DNA of 64,000 nucleotides from Oscillospiraceae bacterium (GTDB taxonomy: Bacteria; Bacillota; Clostridia; Oscillospirales; CAG-272), in assembly GCA_015065135.1 (NCBI GenBank), contig SVQY01000004.1, positions 1-64,000 on the forward strand. The letters run 5' to 3'. This document shows, one piece after another, positions 21,801 to 30,080 of this stretch (position 1 is the stretch's first letter; every line of letters starts with the position of its first letter). The position numbers were made by a program, and so were the translations under genes. Below the pieces are notes generated by a model, which ran no database searches, had not been told where the DNA came from, and saw only the letters and a program-made list of their open reading frames with translations.

Positions 21801-22523
21801 GGCAGGATCGTTGATCTTGACATTATCAATATGGGTGGAGAAGGTGGTGTGACGGCAGTGGTCGGACCAGTAGGTATCCACCACGCGGATCTCGGTGATG
21901 GTGGGATCACGCTTCTCCTCATTCTTAAAATAGTTCTGCAGGAACTTCAGGTCGTCCAGATCCATGGCAAGGCCAAGGGTGTCCAAAAGCTCCGCAAGTC
22001 CCTTCTCGTCAAGGCCGATAAAGCCCTCAACGGTTGCCACGGTAGAGGGAATGGCGTACTCGATGGCGAGGGTCTCGGGCTTCTCGAGGGCGGCCTCGCG
22101 GCTCTCCACCGCATTGATCACAAACTTTTTGACGGCCTCCACGTCGGCATCGGTCAGCTTGCCGTCAAGAACGTAGACCTTGGCGGAGCGAACGGTGGGG
22201 CGATCCCCTTGGCTCTGGAGCTGGATGCACTGCGCAGCCGAATCGGCGCGCTGGTCAAACTGACCGGGCAGGGGCTCTACCGCAAACACGGTGCCACCTT
22301 TGGCATCCACCGCATCGGTGACGATATCCAGCTGAGGCTCGGAGAAAATGGTGCGGACCGCCTTGTCAAACAGCTCCTTTTCGATATTCTCCACGTCGTA
22401 GCGGTTGATCACGCGAACGCCCTTCAGCGCGGTGATGCCAACCAGATTTTTCAGCTCACCGAAAAGACCGTTCGCCTCATGGGCAAGCTCCGGCTTTTTC
22501 TCAACAAATACTCTGTAAACCAT
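18831..22523 (-). CDS. purL: Phosphoribosylformylglycinamidine synthase, single-chain form with C-terminal glutaminase domain
   Basis: Synthetase domain plus FPGTNCEYDSAKAM... IFIPGGFSGGDEPDGSAKF ...LGICNGFQALIKLGL; start reset to ATG 22523. Confidence 0.95.
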   Translation of the reverse strand: MVYRVFVEKKPELAHEANGLFGELKNLVGITALKGVRVINRYDVENIEKELFDKAVRTIFSEPQLDIVTDAVDAKGGTVFAVEPLPGQFDQRADSAAQCIQLQSQGDRPTVRSAKVYVLDGKLTDADVEAVKKFVINAVESREAALEKPETLAIEYAIPSTVATVEGFIGLDEKGLAELLDTLGLAMDLDDLKFLQNYFKNEEKRDPTITEIRVVDTYWSDHCRHTTFSTHIDNVKINDPAVAAAYERYLAARVEVYGEEKAAKRPQTLMDIATIAVKTLKKRGALPELDESEEINACSIHVTAEINGEAQDWLLMFKNETHNHPTEIEPFGGAATCIGGCIRDPLSGRAYVHQAMRVTGAGDPRKSLAETLPGKLPQRKLCQTAAAGYSSYGNQIGLATGHVAEIYHDGYVAKRLECGAVVAAAPAYNVRRERPAAGDVIVLLGGRTGRDGIGGATGSSKSHNMKSLTTMASEVQKGNAPEERKIQRLFRNPDVTRLIKRCNDFGAGGVSVAIGELADGLTIDLDAVRKKYDGLDGTELAISESQERMAVVVAAEDADKFIALAEAENLEAYRVAVVTEEARMVMSWKGQTIADLSRAFLNTNGADKHTEVEVTAKDLSVFSKALYADLKEMAADLKTAGRRGLVERFDGSIGAGSVLMPFGGKTQRTPAQAMAALLPTLPGQTTDSASVMAWGLDPDTMCVDPYTGAHAAVYNSMAKIVAAGADYKDAYLTLQEFFEKLRTEPARWGKPFAALLGAMDAQLELNAAAIGGKDSMSGTFLDKDVPPTLISFAIAPIKAGDVISPEFKEAGHPVYLFAPKENTPEATKCAWECFHDLCKAGKVRAAWAVENGLAEAVMKMSFGNEIGFKSCGTVGDQWYQGMMYDYIVAELTEEMDACCAMKIGETVAEPVIDLGSEKATIAELLAINEGVLENVYPTKAPAKSALETFAYTAGCTAAPAVKVARPKVLIPVFPGTNCEYDSAKAMEQAGAKADIVVIRNLTADDVARSVETVSQKIAESQMIFIPGGFSGGDEPDGSAKFITAFFRNPAVKEQVGKLLDERDGLMLGICNGFQALIKLGLVPYGKIIDTDESCPTLTYNTISRHQSKLVRTRVCTNKSPWLAGTEVGEIYTVPISHGEGRFLASDELVKKLAENGQIATQYVDLNGAPTLDTDFNPNGSIYAVEGITSPDGRVLGKMGHSERVGKHLYKNIVGKYDMQLFASAVKYFKN

Positions 22524-22536
22524 CCTTGACTTCTCC

Positions 22537-23805
22537 TTATTTGAGTGCGGCAAGGGCGCGCTTGCCGATATCTTTTCTGCAATACTTGTTCTCAAACTGC
22601 ACCTTGGCAGCCACCTCGTAGGCGTGTGCCACGGCAGAGCTGAGATCCGCCTCGGTGGCGACCGCACCGATCACGCGACCGCCTGCGGTCAGCAGCTTAT
22701 CCCCATCCTTCTTGGCACCGGCAACAAAGAGGTATTCGCCCTTCCCCGTCTCGGGCAGGGTCATCTCAAAGCCGCTTGCATACTTCTTGGGATAGCCGTC
22801 AGAGGCCAGCACCACGCAGCAGGCAGCACCCTTGGAGAACTTGACCTCGACCTCGGCCAGTCGCTCCTCGGCAACGGCACGCATGATGGTAAAGAGGTCA
22901 CTTTCCAAGAGGGGCAGCACCACCTGGGTCTCGGGATCGCCGAAGCGGCAGTTATACTCGATCACACGGGGGCCCTTGGGGGTGATCATCAGACCGAAGA
23001 ACAGGCAGCCCTTGAAGGGGCGACCCTCGGCGTTCATGGCGTTCATGGTGGGCAGGAAGATCTTCTCCATGCACTCCTTTGCCACAGCCTCGGTGTAGTA
23101 GGGGTTGGGGGCAACGGTGCCCATGCCGCCCGTGTTCAGACCCTCGTCGTTATCCCTCGCGCGCTTGTGGTCCATGGCGGAGACCATAGGAACCACCGTC
23201 TTGCCGTCCATGAATGCCAGCACCGAAACCTCGGGACCGGTCATGAACTCCTCCACAAGAATGCGGCTGCCGCTCTCGCCAAAGACCTTGTCGCACATCA
23301 TTTCCTTGACGGCGGCCTTGGCCTCGTCAAAGTCCTGCGCGATCACCACGCCCTTTCCGAGCGCCAGACCGTCCGCCTTGATAACGGTGGGATAGTCCTG
23401 CTTTGCGAGATACGCAATGGCATCGTCGGGGTTATCAAAGGTCTCGCTGGCGGCGGTGGGGATGCCGTACTTGTGCATCAGCCCCTTGGAGAACACCTTA
23501 CTGCCCTCAATGATGGCGGCGTTGGCGCGGGGGCCGAAGCAAGGAATGCCCAATGCCTCCAGGGCATCCACGCAGCCCAGCACCAGCGGATCGTCGGGGG
23601 CGACCACGGCGAAGTCGATGGCGTTGGCCTTGGCGAACTCCACAATGGCGGGAATATCCTTGGCACCGATGGCCACGCACTCCGCATCCATCGCAATGCC
23701 GCCGTTACCGGGGAGGGCGTAGATCTTTTCGATCTCTTTATTTTCCTTCAATTTCTGGATGATGGCGTGCTCACGGCCGCCGCCACCCACAACCATAATT
23801 TTCAT
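22537..23805 (-). CDS. purD: Phosphoribosylamine--glycine ligase
   Basis: MKIMVVGGGGREHAIIQKL; ATP-grasp FGDPETQVVLP. Confidence 0.97.
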   Translation of the reverse strand: MKIMVVGGGGREHAIIQKLKENKEIEKIYALPGNGGIAMDAECVAIGAKDIPAIVEFAKANAIDFAVVAPDDPLVLGCVDALEALGIPCFGPRANAAIIEGSKVFSKGLMHKYGIPTAASETFDNPDDAIAYLAKQDYPTVIKADGLALGKGVVIAQDFDEAKAAVKEMMCDKVFGESGSRILVEEFMTGPEVSVLAFMDGKTVVPMVSAMDHKRARDNDEGLNTGGMGTVAPNPYYTEAVAKECMEKIFLPTMNAMNAEGRPFKGCLFFGLMITPKGPRVIEYNCRFGDPETQVVLPLLESDLFTIMRAVAEERLAEVEVKFSKGAACCVVLASDGYPKKYASGFEMTLPETGKGEYLFVAGAKKDGDKLLTAGGRVIGAVATEADLSSAVAHAYEVAAKVQFENKYCRKDIGKRALAALK

Positions 23806-23829
23806 TTTATTTTCTCCTTACATTGTGGA

Positions 23830-23927
23830 AAGATACAAGTTACGGGATACGAGATACAAGATATCTGTTCTTCACCCTTCTTCGCCCATATCTTGTATCT
23901 TCGTATCTTGTATCTCCGTATCTCTTT
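23830..23927. repeat. Intergenic imperfect long hairpin built from GATACNAGATACAAGATA units
   Basis: GATACGAGATACAAGATAT (23846-23864) vs ATATCTTGTATCTTCGTATC (23888-23907), plus outer partial repeats. Confidence 0.7.
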
Positions 23928-25117
23928 TAGTGGTGGAACAGTCTCATGCCGGTGAAGGCCATCACCATGCCGTACTTGTCGGCGCACTCGATGACCACGT
24001 CGTCGCGGATGGAGCCGCCGGGCTCTGCCACGTAGGAAACACCGCTGGCAGCGGCACGCTGAATGTTGTCGTCAAAGGGGAAGAAGGCATCCGAGCCCAG
24101 CGCCACACCGGTCTTGGTGGCAAGATACACCTTGATCTCGTCGTCGGTGAGAGGTGCGGGTTGCTCGGTGAAGTACTTCTGCCAGTTGCCGTCGGCGCAA
24201 ACGTCCTCCTCGTTGCGGTTGATGTAACCGTCGATCACGTTGTCGCGGGTGGGACGGGCAAGATCTGCGCGGAAGGGCAGGTTCAGCACCTTCTCGTGCT
24301 GACGCAGGAACCAGGTGTCTGCCTTGGAGCCTGCCAGTCTGGTGCAATGGATACGGGACTGCTGACCGGCACCCACGCCGATGGCCTGTCCGTCCACCGC
24401 ATAGCACACCGAGTTGGACTGGGTGTACTTGAGGGTGATGAGCGCCACGATCAGGTCGCGTTTTGCCGAATCGGGCAGCTCCTTCTTGGCGGTGACGATG
24501 TTCTGCAGCAGCTCCTCACCGATGTGGAAGTTGTTGCGACCCTGCTCAAAGGTGATGCCATAGACCTGCTTGCGCTCCACCTCGGCGGGCACAAAGTCGG
24601 GATCGATCTCCACAATGTTGTAAGCGCCCTTGCGCTTGGTCTTGAGAATTTCAAGTGCCTCGGGCTCGTAGCCGGGGGCGATCACGCCGTCGGAGACCTC
24701 ACGCTGAATGAGCTTTGCGGTGGCAACGTCACACACGTCGGAAAGAGCCACCCAGTCACCGAAGGAGCACATACGGTCGGTGCCGCGTGCACGCGCATAC
24801 GCGCAGGCGAGAGGGGTGCTGACCTCCTCGGGGGTCACGAAGCAGGCCTTCATCAGCTCCTCGGAGAGGGGCAGGCCCACAGCCGCAGAGGTGGGGCTGA
24901 CGTGCTTGAAGGAGGTGGCGCAGGCCATACCGGTGGCCTCCTTCAGCTCCTTGACCAGCTGCCAGGAGTTAAAGGCATCCAGAAAATTGATGTAGCCGGG
25001 TCTGCCGCACAGGATCTTGATGGGCAGCTCGCTGCCGTCGTGCATATAGATCCTCGCAGGCTTCTGATTGGGATTACAGCCGTATTTCAGTTCAAATTCG
25101 TTCATCTTACACCTCAT
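23927..25117 (-). CDS. Stand-alone phosphoribosylaminoimidazolecarboxamide (AICAR) formyltransferase
   Basis: LKYGCNPNQKPARI; TLKYTQSNSVCYAVDGQAIGVGAGQQSRIHCTRLAG; lacks the N-terminal IMP cyclohydrolase domain of PurH. Confidence 0.92.
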   Translation of the reverse strand: MRCKMNEFELKYGCNPNQKPARIYMHDGSELPIKILCGRPGYINFLDAFNSWQLVKELKEATGMACATSFKHVSPTSAAVGLPLSEELMKACFVTPEEVSTPLACAYARARGTDRMCSFGDWVALSDVCDVATAKLIQREVSDGVIAPGYEPEALEILKTKRKGAYNIVEIDPDFVPAEVERKQVYGITFEQGRNNFHIGEELLQNIVTAKKELPDSAKRDLIVALITLKYTQSNSVCYAVDGQAIGVGAGQQSRIHCTRLAGSKADTWFLRQHEKVLNLPFRADLARPTRDNVIDGYINRNEEDVCADGNWQKYFTEQPAPLTDDEIKVYLATKTGVALGSDAFFPFDDNIQRAAASGVSYVAEPGGSIRDDVVIECADKYGMVMAFTGMRLFHH

Positions 25118-25123
25118 ATTTCG

Positions 25124-25188
25124 TTGTAGGGGCGCTTCACGAAGCGCCCGTTTGGGTTTGGTGGGCGCTTCGTGAAGCGCCCCTACAA
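25124..25188. repeat. 26-bp perfect inverted repeat, 13-nt loop
   Basis: TTGTAGGGGCGCTTCACGAAGCGCCC-N13-GGGCGCTTCGTGAAGCGCCCCTACAA; each arm is itself a hairpin. Confidence 0.9.
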
Positions 25189-25193
25189 AAGGA

Positions 25194-25910
25194 TTACGCG
25201 TTCTTATTCACAATACGGGTCTCGGCTTTGCCTGTAGCGATGTCGATGTAACGCACAAACAAGGAGACCTTGTTGTCCTCGTTCAGATTGGTCCAGATCA
25301 GATCGGTCAGGGTATCGATATCCACGTCGGGCAGCTCCAGGGTCTTGGGCTCACCCTCAAAGGAGGGCAGCGGATCCCCGTCGCAGTTGTAGGTGTGGAT
25401 GAACTTGGCACGACCTGCAATGGGATTGGAGTAAGCGTAGGTAAAGCGCTCGCAGGAGCTGTCGTCACCCTCGGCGCTCTTGAGAATGGACATGGCGTAG
25501 TTCATGCCGTCCTTCTCCAGACGGATGATGCCCGAGATGCGGGGGGTAAAGTTGGGCTTGTCGTCCTCGAACCCACGGGTGCGCAGTGCCTGCTCGAAGG
25601 TCATCTGCTTATCCATGAGATCATAGATGGTGTCGGTCTGGTCGCCGTTGGTGACGATGGTCTTGTTGCCCAGCACGCGAACGGGATAGTAGATGATCAG
25701 ATGAGGATCGACCATCTTGTTCTCGTCAAAGGCCTTGGTGCGCATATTCTCGCCCTCGGCAACAAATACGCGGTTGCGGCTGTTGACGCTGCGACCCATG
25801 ATAAAGTAGGCGGTGACCGCCTTCTTGCCGTCGGCGCTCTTGCCGATCATAATACCTCTGCCGTGATAGGCGAGGGAGTTCAACTCATTTGCAATGGTCG
25901 ATACCTTCAT
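25194..25910 (-). CDS. PurO-like (archaeal-type) IMP cyclohydrolase
   Basis: ANELNSLAYHGRGIMIGKSADGKKAVTAYFIMGRSVNSRNRVF; position between purN and AICAR formyltransferase. Confidence 0.88.
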   Translation of the reverse strand: MKVSTIANELNSLAYHGRGIMIGKSADGKKAVTAYFIMGRSVNSRNRVFVAEGENMRTKAFDENKMVDPHLIIYYPVRVLGNKTIVTNGDQTDTIYDLMDKQMTFEQALRTRGFEDDKPNFTPRISGIIRLEKDGMNYAMSILKSAEGDDSSCERFTYAYSNPIAGRAKFIHTYNCDGDPLPSFEGEPKTLELPDVDIDTLTDLIWTNLNEDNKVSLFVRYIDIATGKAETRIVNKNA

Positions 25911-25941
25911 GTTAAATCTCCTTTTTGGTAAATGATATCAA

Positions 25942-26061
25942 AGGCTCCCTTGTGCAAAGGGAGCTCCCGCGAAGCGGGTGAGGGATTGTTACGGCACAAA
26001 CCCAATTTTACAATCCCTCCGTCTTGCTTCGCAAGCCACCTCCCTTTACACAAGGGAGGCA
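25942..26061. repeat. Two intergenic hairpin-repeat units in inverted orientation
   Basis: GGCTCCCTTGTGCAAAGGGAGC...GGGATTGTT / ACAATCCCTCCGTC-TTGCTTCGCAA-GCCACCTCCCTTTACACAAGGGAGGC. Confidence 0.8.
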
Positions 26062-26097
26062 AAAAGTGCGAACATTGTGCTCTTTAAAACGCGATTT

Positions 26098-26709
26098 TTA
26101 GCCGAGAGAGGCGCAGACCTTTTCCACAGCCTCGGGCAGAATGATCCACTCCGCCTGCTCCATCACGCGGCGCTGCAGCACCTCGGGGGTATCCCCCTCC
26201 TCCACGTAGACGGCGCGCTGGGCAATGATCTTGCCGCCGTCGGGGATCTCGTTGACAAAATGCACCGTGGCGCCCGTCACCTTCACGCCCTTGGCAAGCG
26301 CCGCCTCATGGGGGGCGAGGCCGTACATTCCCTTGCCGCAAAAGCTGGGAATGAGCGCAGGATGCACGTTGATGATACGCTCCGGCCACTTGGCGGTAAA
26401 GCCGGCGGAAAGAATGTTCATAAAGCCTGCCAGCACGATCAGATCTATCCTGTGCTCGGCCAGCTCCTTTTCAATAGCGGCCTCAAAGGCCTCCTGGGAG
26501 CCGAGCTGCTTTTTCCATGCCACCGCGGTAGCGATGCTCTTGCTCTTGGCGCGCTCCAAGGCGTAGGCGTTCGGATTGCTGGCGACCACCAGCACGATCT
26601 CGCCGCTCTTGAGAATGCCCTTGTCCTCGGCATCCATCAGCGCCTGCAGATTGGTGCCGCCGCCCGAAACGAATACGGCAATGCGTGCTTTTTTCATACC
26701 GTTACCCAT
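26098..26709 (-). CDS. purN: Phosphoribosylglycinamide formyltransferase
   Basis: RIAVFVSGGGTNLQALMDA; INVHPALIPSF; GATVHFVNEIPDGGKII. Confidence 0.96.
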   Translation of the reverse strand: MGNGMKKARIAVFVSGGGTNLQALMDAEDKGILKSGEIVLVVASNPNAYALERAKSKSIATAVAWKKQLGSQEAFEAAIEKELAEHRIDLIVLAGFMNILSAGFTAKWPERIINVHPALIPSFCGKGMYGLAPHEAALAKGVKVTGATVHFVNEIPDGGKIIAQRAVYVEEGDTPEVLQRRVMEQAEWIILPEAVEKVCASLG

Positions 26710-27761
26710 TATTCCAGAATAACGCCCTCGTCACCGGCAACGATCTCACCGATCACGTAAGCATCCTGACCGTTTGCCTTCAGGGTCTCGATGGCGGTCT
26801 CCACCTCGTTTGCGGGCACCACGATGCTCATGCCAACGCCCATGTTGTAGGTGTTGAACATATCGCGCTCGGGGATGTTGCCGAACTTGGCGATCAAATC
26901 GAAGATGGGCAGGACCTTGACGGCAGACTTATTGATCTTGGCAGTCAGACCCTTGGGGATGGAGCGCGGGATATTCTCATAGAAGCCGCCGCCCGTGATG
27001 TGGGAAATGCCCTTCACGTCCACCTTCTCCAGCAGCGCCAGAACGGGCTTGACGTAGATCTTAGTGGGGGTCAGCAGCGCCTCGGCAATGGTCTTGCCGC
27101 CCAGCTCCTCACGTGCCACGTAGAGCAGCGGGTCGTTGTTGTCAATATTGAATACCTTGCGGCAAAGAGAGAAGCCGTTGGAGTGGATACCGGTGGAGGG
27201 CAGCGCGATGACCACATCGCCGACCGCCATGCGATCCTTGTTCAGGATCTTCTTCTTATCCACGATACCCACGGCAAAGCCGGCAAGGTCGTAATCCTCC
27301 ACGGGCATGAGACCCGGGTGCTCGGCGGTCTCGCCACCGATCAGCGCCGCACCCGACTGCACGCAGCCCTCGGCAACGCCGCCCACGATCTCGGCGATCT
27401 TCTCGGGCACGTTCTTGCCGCAAGCGATGTAGTCCAGGAAAAAGAGGGGCTTTGCGCCAACGCAGATGATATCGTTCACGCACATAGCAACGGCATCAAT
27501 GCCGATGGTGTCGTGCTTGTCCATGAGAATGGCAAGCTTTACCTTGGTGCCGCAGCCGTCGGTGCCGGAGACCAGAACGGGCTCCTCCATACCTGCCATG
27601 GGCAGACCAAAGCAGCCGCCAAAGCCGCCCACGTCGTCAAGGCAGCCCTCGTTCTTGGTGCGTGCGACGTGCTTTTTCATCAGTTCAACGGCCTTGTAGC
27701 CTGCGGTGATATCCACGCCGGCGGCAGCATAGCTGGCCGAATGAGAATTTTTATGATCCAT
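26709..27761 (-). CDS. purM: Phosphoribosylformylglycinamidine cyclo-ligase
   Basis: [55 protein letters not shown]. Confidence 0.97.
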   Translation of the reverse strand: MDHKNSHSASYAAAGVDITAGYKAVELMKKHVARTKNEGCLDDVGGFGGCFGLPMAGMEEPVLVSGTDGCGTKVKLAILMDKHDTIGIDAVAMCVNDIICVGAKPLFFLDYIACGKNVPEKIAEIVGGVAEGCVQSGAALIGGETAEHPGLMPVEDYDLAGFAVGIVDKKKILNKDRMAVGDVVIALPSTGIHSNGFSLCRKVFNIDNNDPLLYVAREELGGKTIAEALLTPTKIYVKPVLALLEKVDVKGISHITGGGFYENIPRSIPKGLTAKINKSAVKVLPIFDLIAKFGNIPERDMFNTYNMGVGMSIVVPANEVETAIETLKANGQDAYVIGEIVAGDEGVILE

Positions 27762-27915
27762 TTTTGCGCTCCTTTGCAGAGTTTTTTGATGTTTTTACAG
27801 ATTTGAAAAAGTTTTCTAAAGACAGGTTGTGCCTTGCCCCCTTTCGGGAGCAAGGCATTCATCGTTTATTCCTTTTGGTGTTCGCCCACTTTCCGGCTAC
27901 AAACTTTTTCGCTGA

Positions 27916-28017
27916 AAAAATCGTGCAGAGTTAGGCGCACCGCAGAAAGCAAGGCGAAGGCGTATATCCAATACGTCGAGCCGCTTTCGAGGAGCAACGA
28001 CACTATGTGCGATTTTT
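27916..28017. repeat. MITE-like intergenic segment with AAAAATCG...CGATTTTT ends
   Basis: ~100 bp in the purM-purC spacer; ends inverted; no plausible ORF. Confidence 0.4.
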
Positions 28018-28696
28018 ACGCGAAAAACAGCTTGTTGAGAGTCATCGGGTCGATATACTCGCCGTCCTTATACACTCTCATATTGCCGGAGGCGATCTCG
28101 TCAATGAGCATCACGTTGCCGTCGGCATCGTAGCCAAACTCAAACTTGATGTCGTACATATCCAGACCCTTTTCCTTCAGATCGTCGGCAACGATCTTGG
28201 TAATGGCCTGCGTCATAGCCTTCAGGTCATCGTACTGCTTGGAGGTCATAACGCCGAGATCCACAAGACCGTCCTTGGTAACCAGCGGGTCGCCCTTCGC
28301 GTCATTCTTGAAGGTGGTCTCAACGTACGCGGGCAGGTCCTGACCCTCGGTGCAGTAATCGGAATAGCGGCGGTAGAAGGAGCCGACTGCCTTGTAGCGG
28401 CAGATCACCTCAAGGCCCTTGCCGAACACCTTGGCAGGCTTGACCTCCATGGTGGTGTTGGCCAGATCCGCGCTGACGTAATGCGTCAGAATGCCGGCAG
28501 CATTGACCTTCTCAAAGAAGTAGATGGACATACGCAGGTTCACGTCGCCAACACCCTCAATGGTCAGGCCCACGGCGTTTTCACCGGGATCGAACTTACC
28601 GTCCTTGCCGGTGCAATCGTCCTTGAACTTCAGCAGATAGTTTCCGTTGTCGAGAGCAAATACGTCCTTGGTTTTTCCGGTGTAAACGTGTTTCAT
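28016..28696 (-). CDS. purC: Phosphoribosylaminoimidazole-succinocarboxamide synthase
   Basis: [45 protein letters not shown]. Confidence 0.95.
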   Translation of the reverse strand: MKHVYTGKTKDVFALDNGNYLLKFKDDCTGKDGKFDPGENAVGLTIEGVGDVNLRMSIYFFEKVNAAGILTHYVSADLANTTMEVKPAKVFGKGLEVICRYKAVGSFYRRYSDYCTEGQDLPAYVETTFKNDAKGDPLVTKDGLVDLGVMTSKQYDDLKAMTQAITKIVADDLKEKGLDMYDIKFEFGYDADGNVMLIDEIASGNMRVYKDGEYIDPMTLNKLFFA

Positions 28697-28783
28697 TTTC
28701 TTTTTCTCCTTTTATGTGAAAAGTTAAATTTTTTCAGATTTCAATTTCCCCAATCGAGGAAGCAACACGGCCATGCGCCGTTT

Positions 28784-29281
28784 TTACCGATTGAATTCCG
28801 CTGCCACGGCCGCGTCCTTTTCCAACACCTTCTTGGCATCGGCCGCACGCTTTGCGATCAGCTTTTCGGCAAGCTCGTCATCGGCGGTAGCCAGGATCTG
28901 TGCCGCCAGCAGCGCCGCATTGCCGCCGCCGTTGATGGCAACGGTGGCCACGGGAATGCCGGTGGGCATCTGCACGGTGGAAAGCAGGGCGTCCATACCG
29001 TCAAGGTTAGAGGATTTACAGGGCACGCCGATCACGGGAAGCGTGGTGTTTGCCGCTACAGCACCTGCCAGATGCGCCGCCATGCCGGCAAAGGCGATCA
29101 TAACACCAAAGCCGTTCTCGCGTGCATTTTTGGAAAATTCGGCCGCCTCCAGAGGAGTGCGGTGCGCGGAATAAACGTGGACCTCATAGCCGATGCCGAG
29201 CGCATCTAGCATATCGGTGGCCTTGCGCACGATGGGAAGGTCGCTGTCGCTGCCCATCAGAATGCCTACTTTCTTACTCAT
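28784..29281 (-). CDS. purE: 5-(carboxyamino)imidazole ribonucleotide mutase
   Basis: [56 protein letters not shown] reset to 29281. Confidence 0.96.
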   Translation of the reverse strand: MSKKVGILMGSDSDLPIVRKATDMLDALGIGYEVHVYSAHRTPLEAAEFSKNARENGFGVMIAFAGMAAHLAGAVAANTTLPVIGVPCKSSNLDGMDALLSTVQMPTGIPVATVAINGGGNAALLAAQILATADDELAEKLIAKRAADAKKVLEKDAAVAAEFNR

Positions 29282-29302
29282 TTCATTTCCTCCTTGAAAA
29301 CA

Positions 29303-29338
29303 AAAAAGGCGCACTTAACCACAAAGGATCAGTGTGCC
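29303..29338 (-). terminator. Riboswitch expression-platform terminator upstream of purE
   Basis: GGCACACT...AAGTGCGCC-TTTTTT on minus strand, overlapping aptamer 3' end. Confidence 0.8.
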
Positions 29339-29425
29339 CAGACGGTCGGCGCGGGATTTGCTCACTTATCCCACAACAGCCCCTGCTCCACTGTGTTTAC
29401 CACATTTCCGTCAGTTACAGGGACC
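29333..29425 (-). ncRNA. ZTP (pfl) riboswitch aptamer
   Basis: Minus strand CCCUGUAACUGACGGAAAUGUGGUAAACACAGUGGAGCAGGG ... GGGAU..AUCCCGCGCCGACCGUCUGGGCA; matches the ZTP/pfl core; directly precedes purE. Confidence 0.85.
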
Positions 29426-29616
29426 TTTTCGGTTGACGAAATAATGATACCACGATTGCCCCCGTTTGTCAAGCAATTTTACGACATTTTCTTATATTTT
29501 TTATATAGAACTTTCACGCCCGCGCACACGGGTGCGCAGGTATGCATTCTTTTCGACAGCTTTCGCCGTCGCGCATATACTGAAATTGGGCGCAAAACGC
29601 CCGAAAGGAGAAGCAT

Positions 29617-29817
29617 ATGGATATTCCGAAGGATCAAAACGGGGCACTCTGCCCCATCGGCACCGAGGGGGATTGCCTCCTTGGCCGCCCGCTTGCTATG
29701 GTCTATTCGCCCTGCCAGGAGTTTGACGGTCTTTACACCCCCGAGGTCGGCCTTTCTCACGGCACGGTGTTTATTGAATTGGATAAGCCCTTTTGGGGGG
29801 CAAGGAGGCTGAAATGA
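29617..29817 (+). CDS. cotJA: Spore coat-associated protein CotJA
   Basis: LAMVYSPCQEFDGLYTPEVGLSHGTVFIELDKPF. Confidence 0.9.
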   Translation: MDIPKDQNGALCPIGTEGDCLLGRPLAMVYSPCQEFDGLYTPEVGLSHGTVFIELDKPFWGARRLK

Positions 29818-30077
29818 TGAACACACCCGACCGCGCCTCCCTGCTTCACCGCATCCAGGCAGAGGATTTCGCTCTTTATGAGGTGGCGCTGTATCTGGAT
29901 GCCCACCCCGGCTGCAAAAAGGCGCTGCGCTATTACAAGGAGCACAAAAAGCTTGCCGCCGAGCTGAAGAACGCCTTTGAGGAGCAGTACGGCCCCCTCA
30001 CCATCGGCGGCAACCGCAACGAACAGCACTGGGACTGGGTCAGTGGTCCCTGGCCTTGGGAGAAGGAGGCAAACTAA
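29814..30077 (+). CDS. cotJB: Spore coat protein CotJB
   Basis: LLHRIQAEDFALYEVALYLDAHPGCKKAL; WDWVSGPWPWE; ATGATGA overlap with cotJA. Confidence 0.92.
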   Translation: MMNTPDRASLLHRIQAEDFALYEVALYLDAHPGCKKALRYYKEHKKLAAELKNAFEEQYGPLTIGGNRNEQHWDWVSGPWPWEKEAN

Positions 30078-30080
30078 GCT

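Noticed and set aside
16953-22529. 1858-aa plus-strand ORF
   Set aside because: Antisense to fhs and purL; His/Gly/Leu-rich low-complexity translation typical of the shadow frame of a high-GC gene.
27680-27862. 60-aa minus ORF starting in the purM leader
   Set aside because: Overlaps purM out of frame, no convincing SD; the hairpin at its start explains the apparent ORF better.
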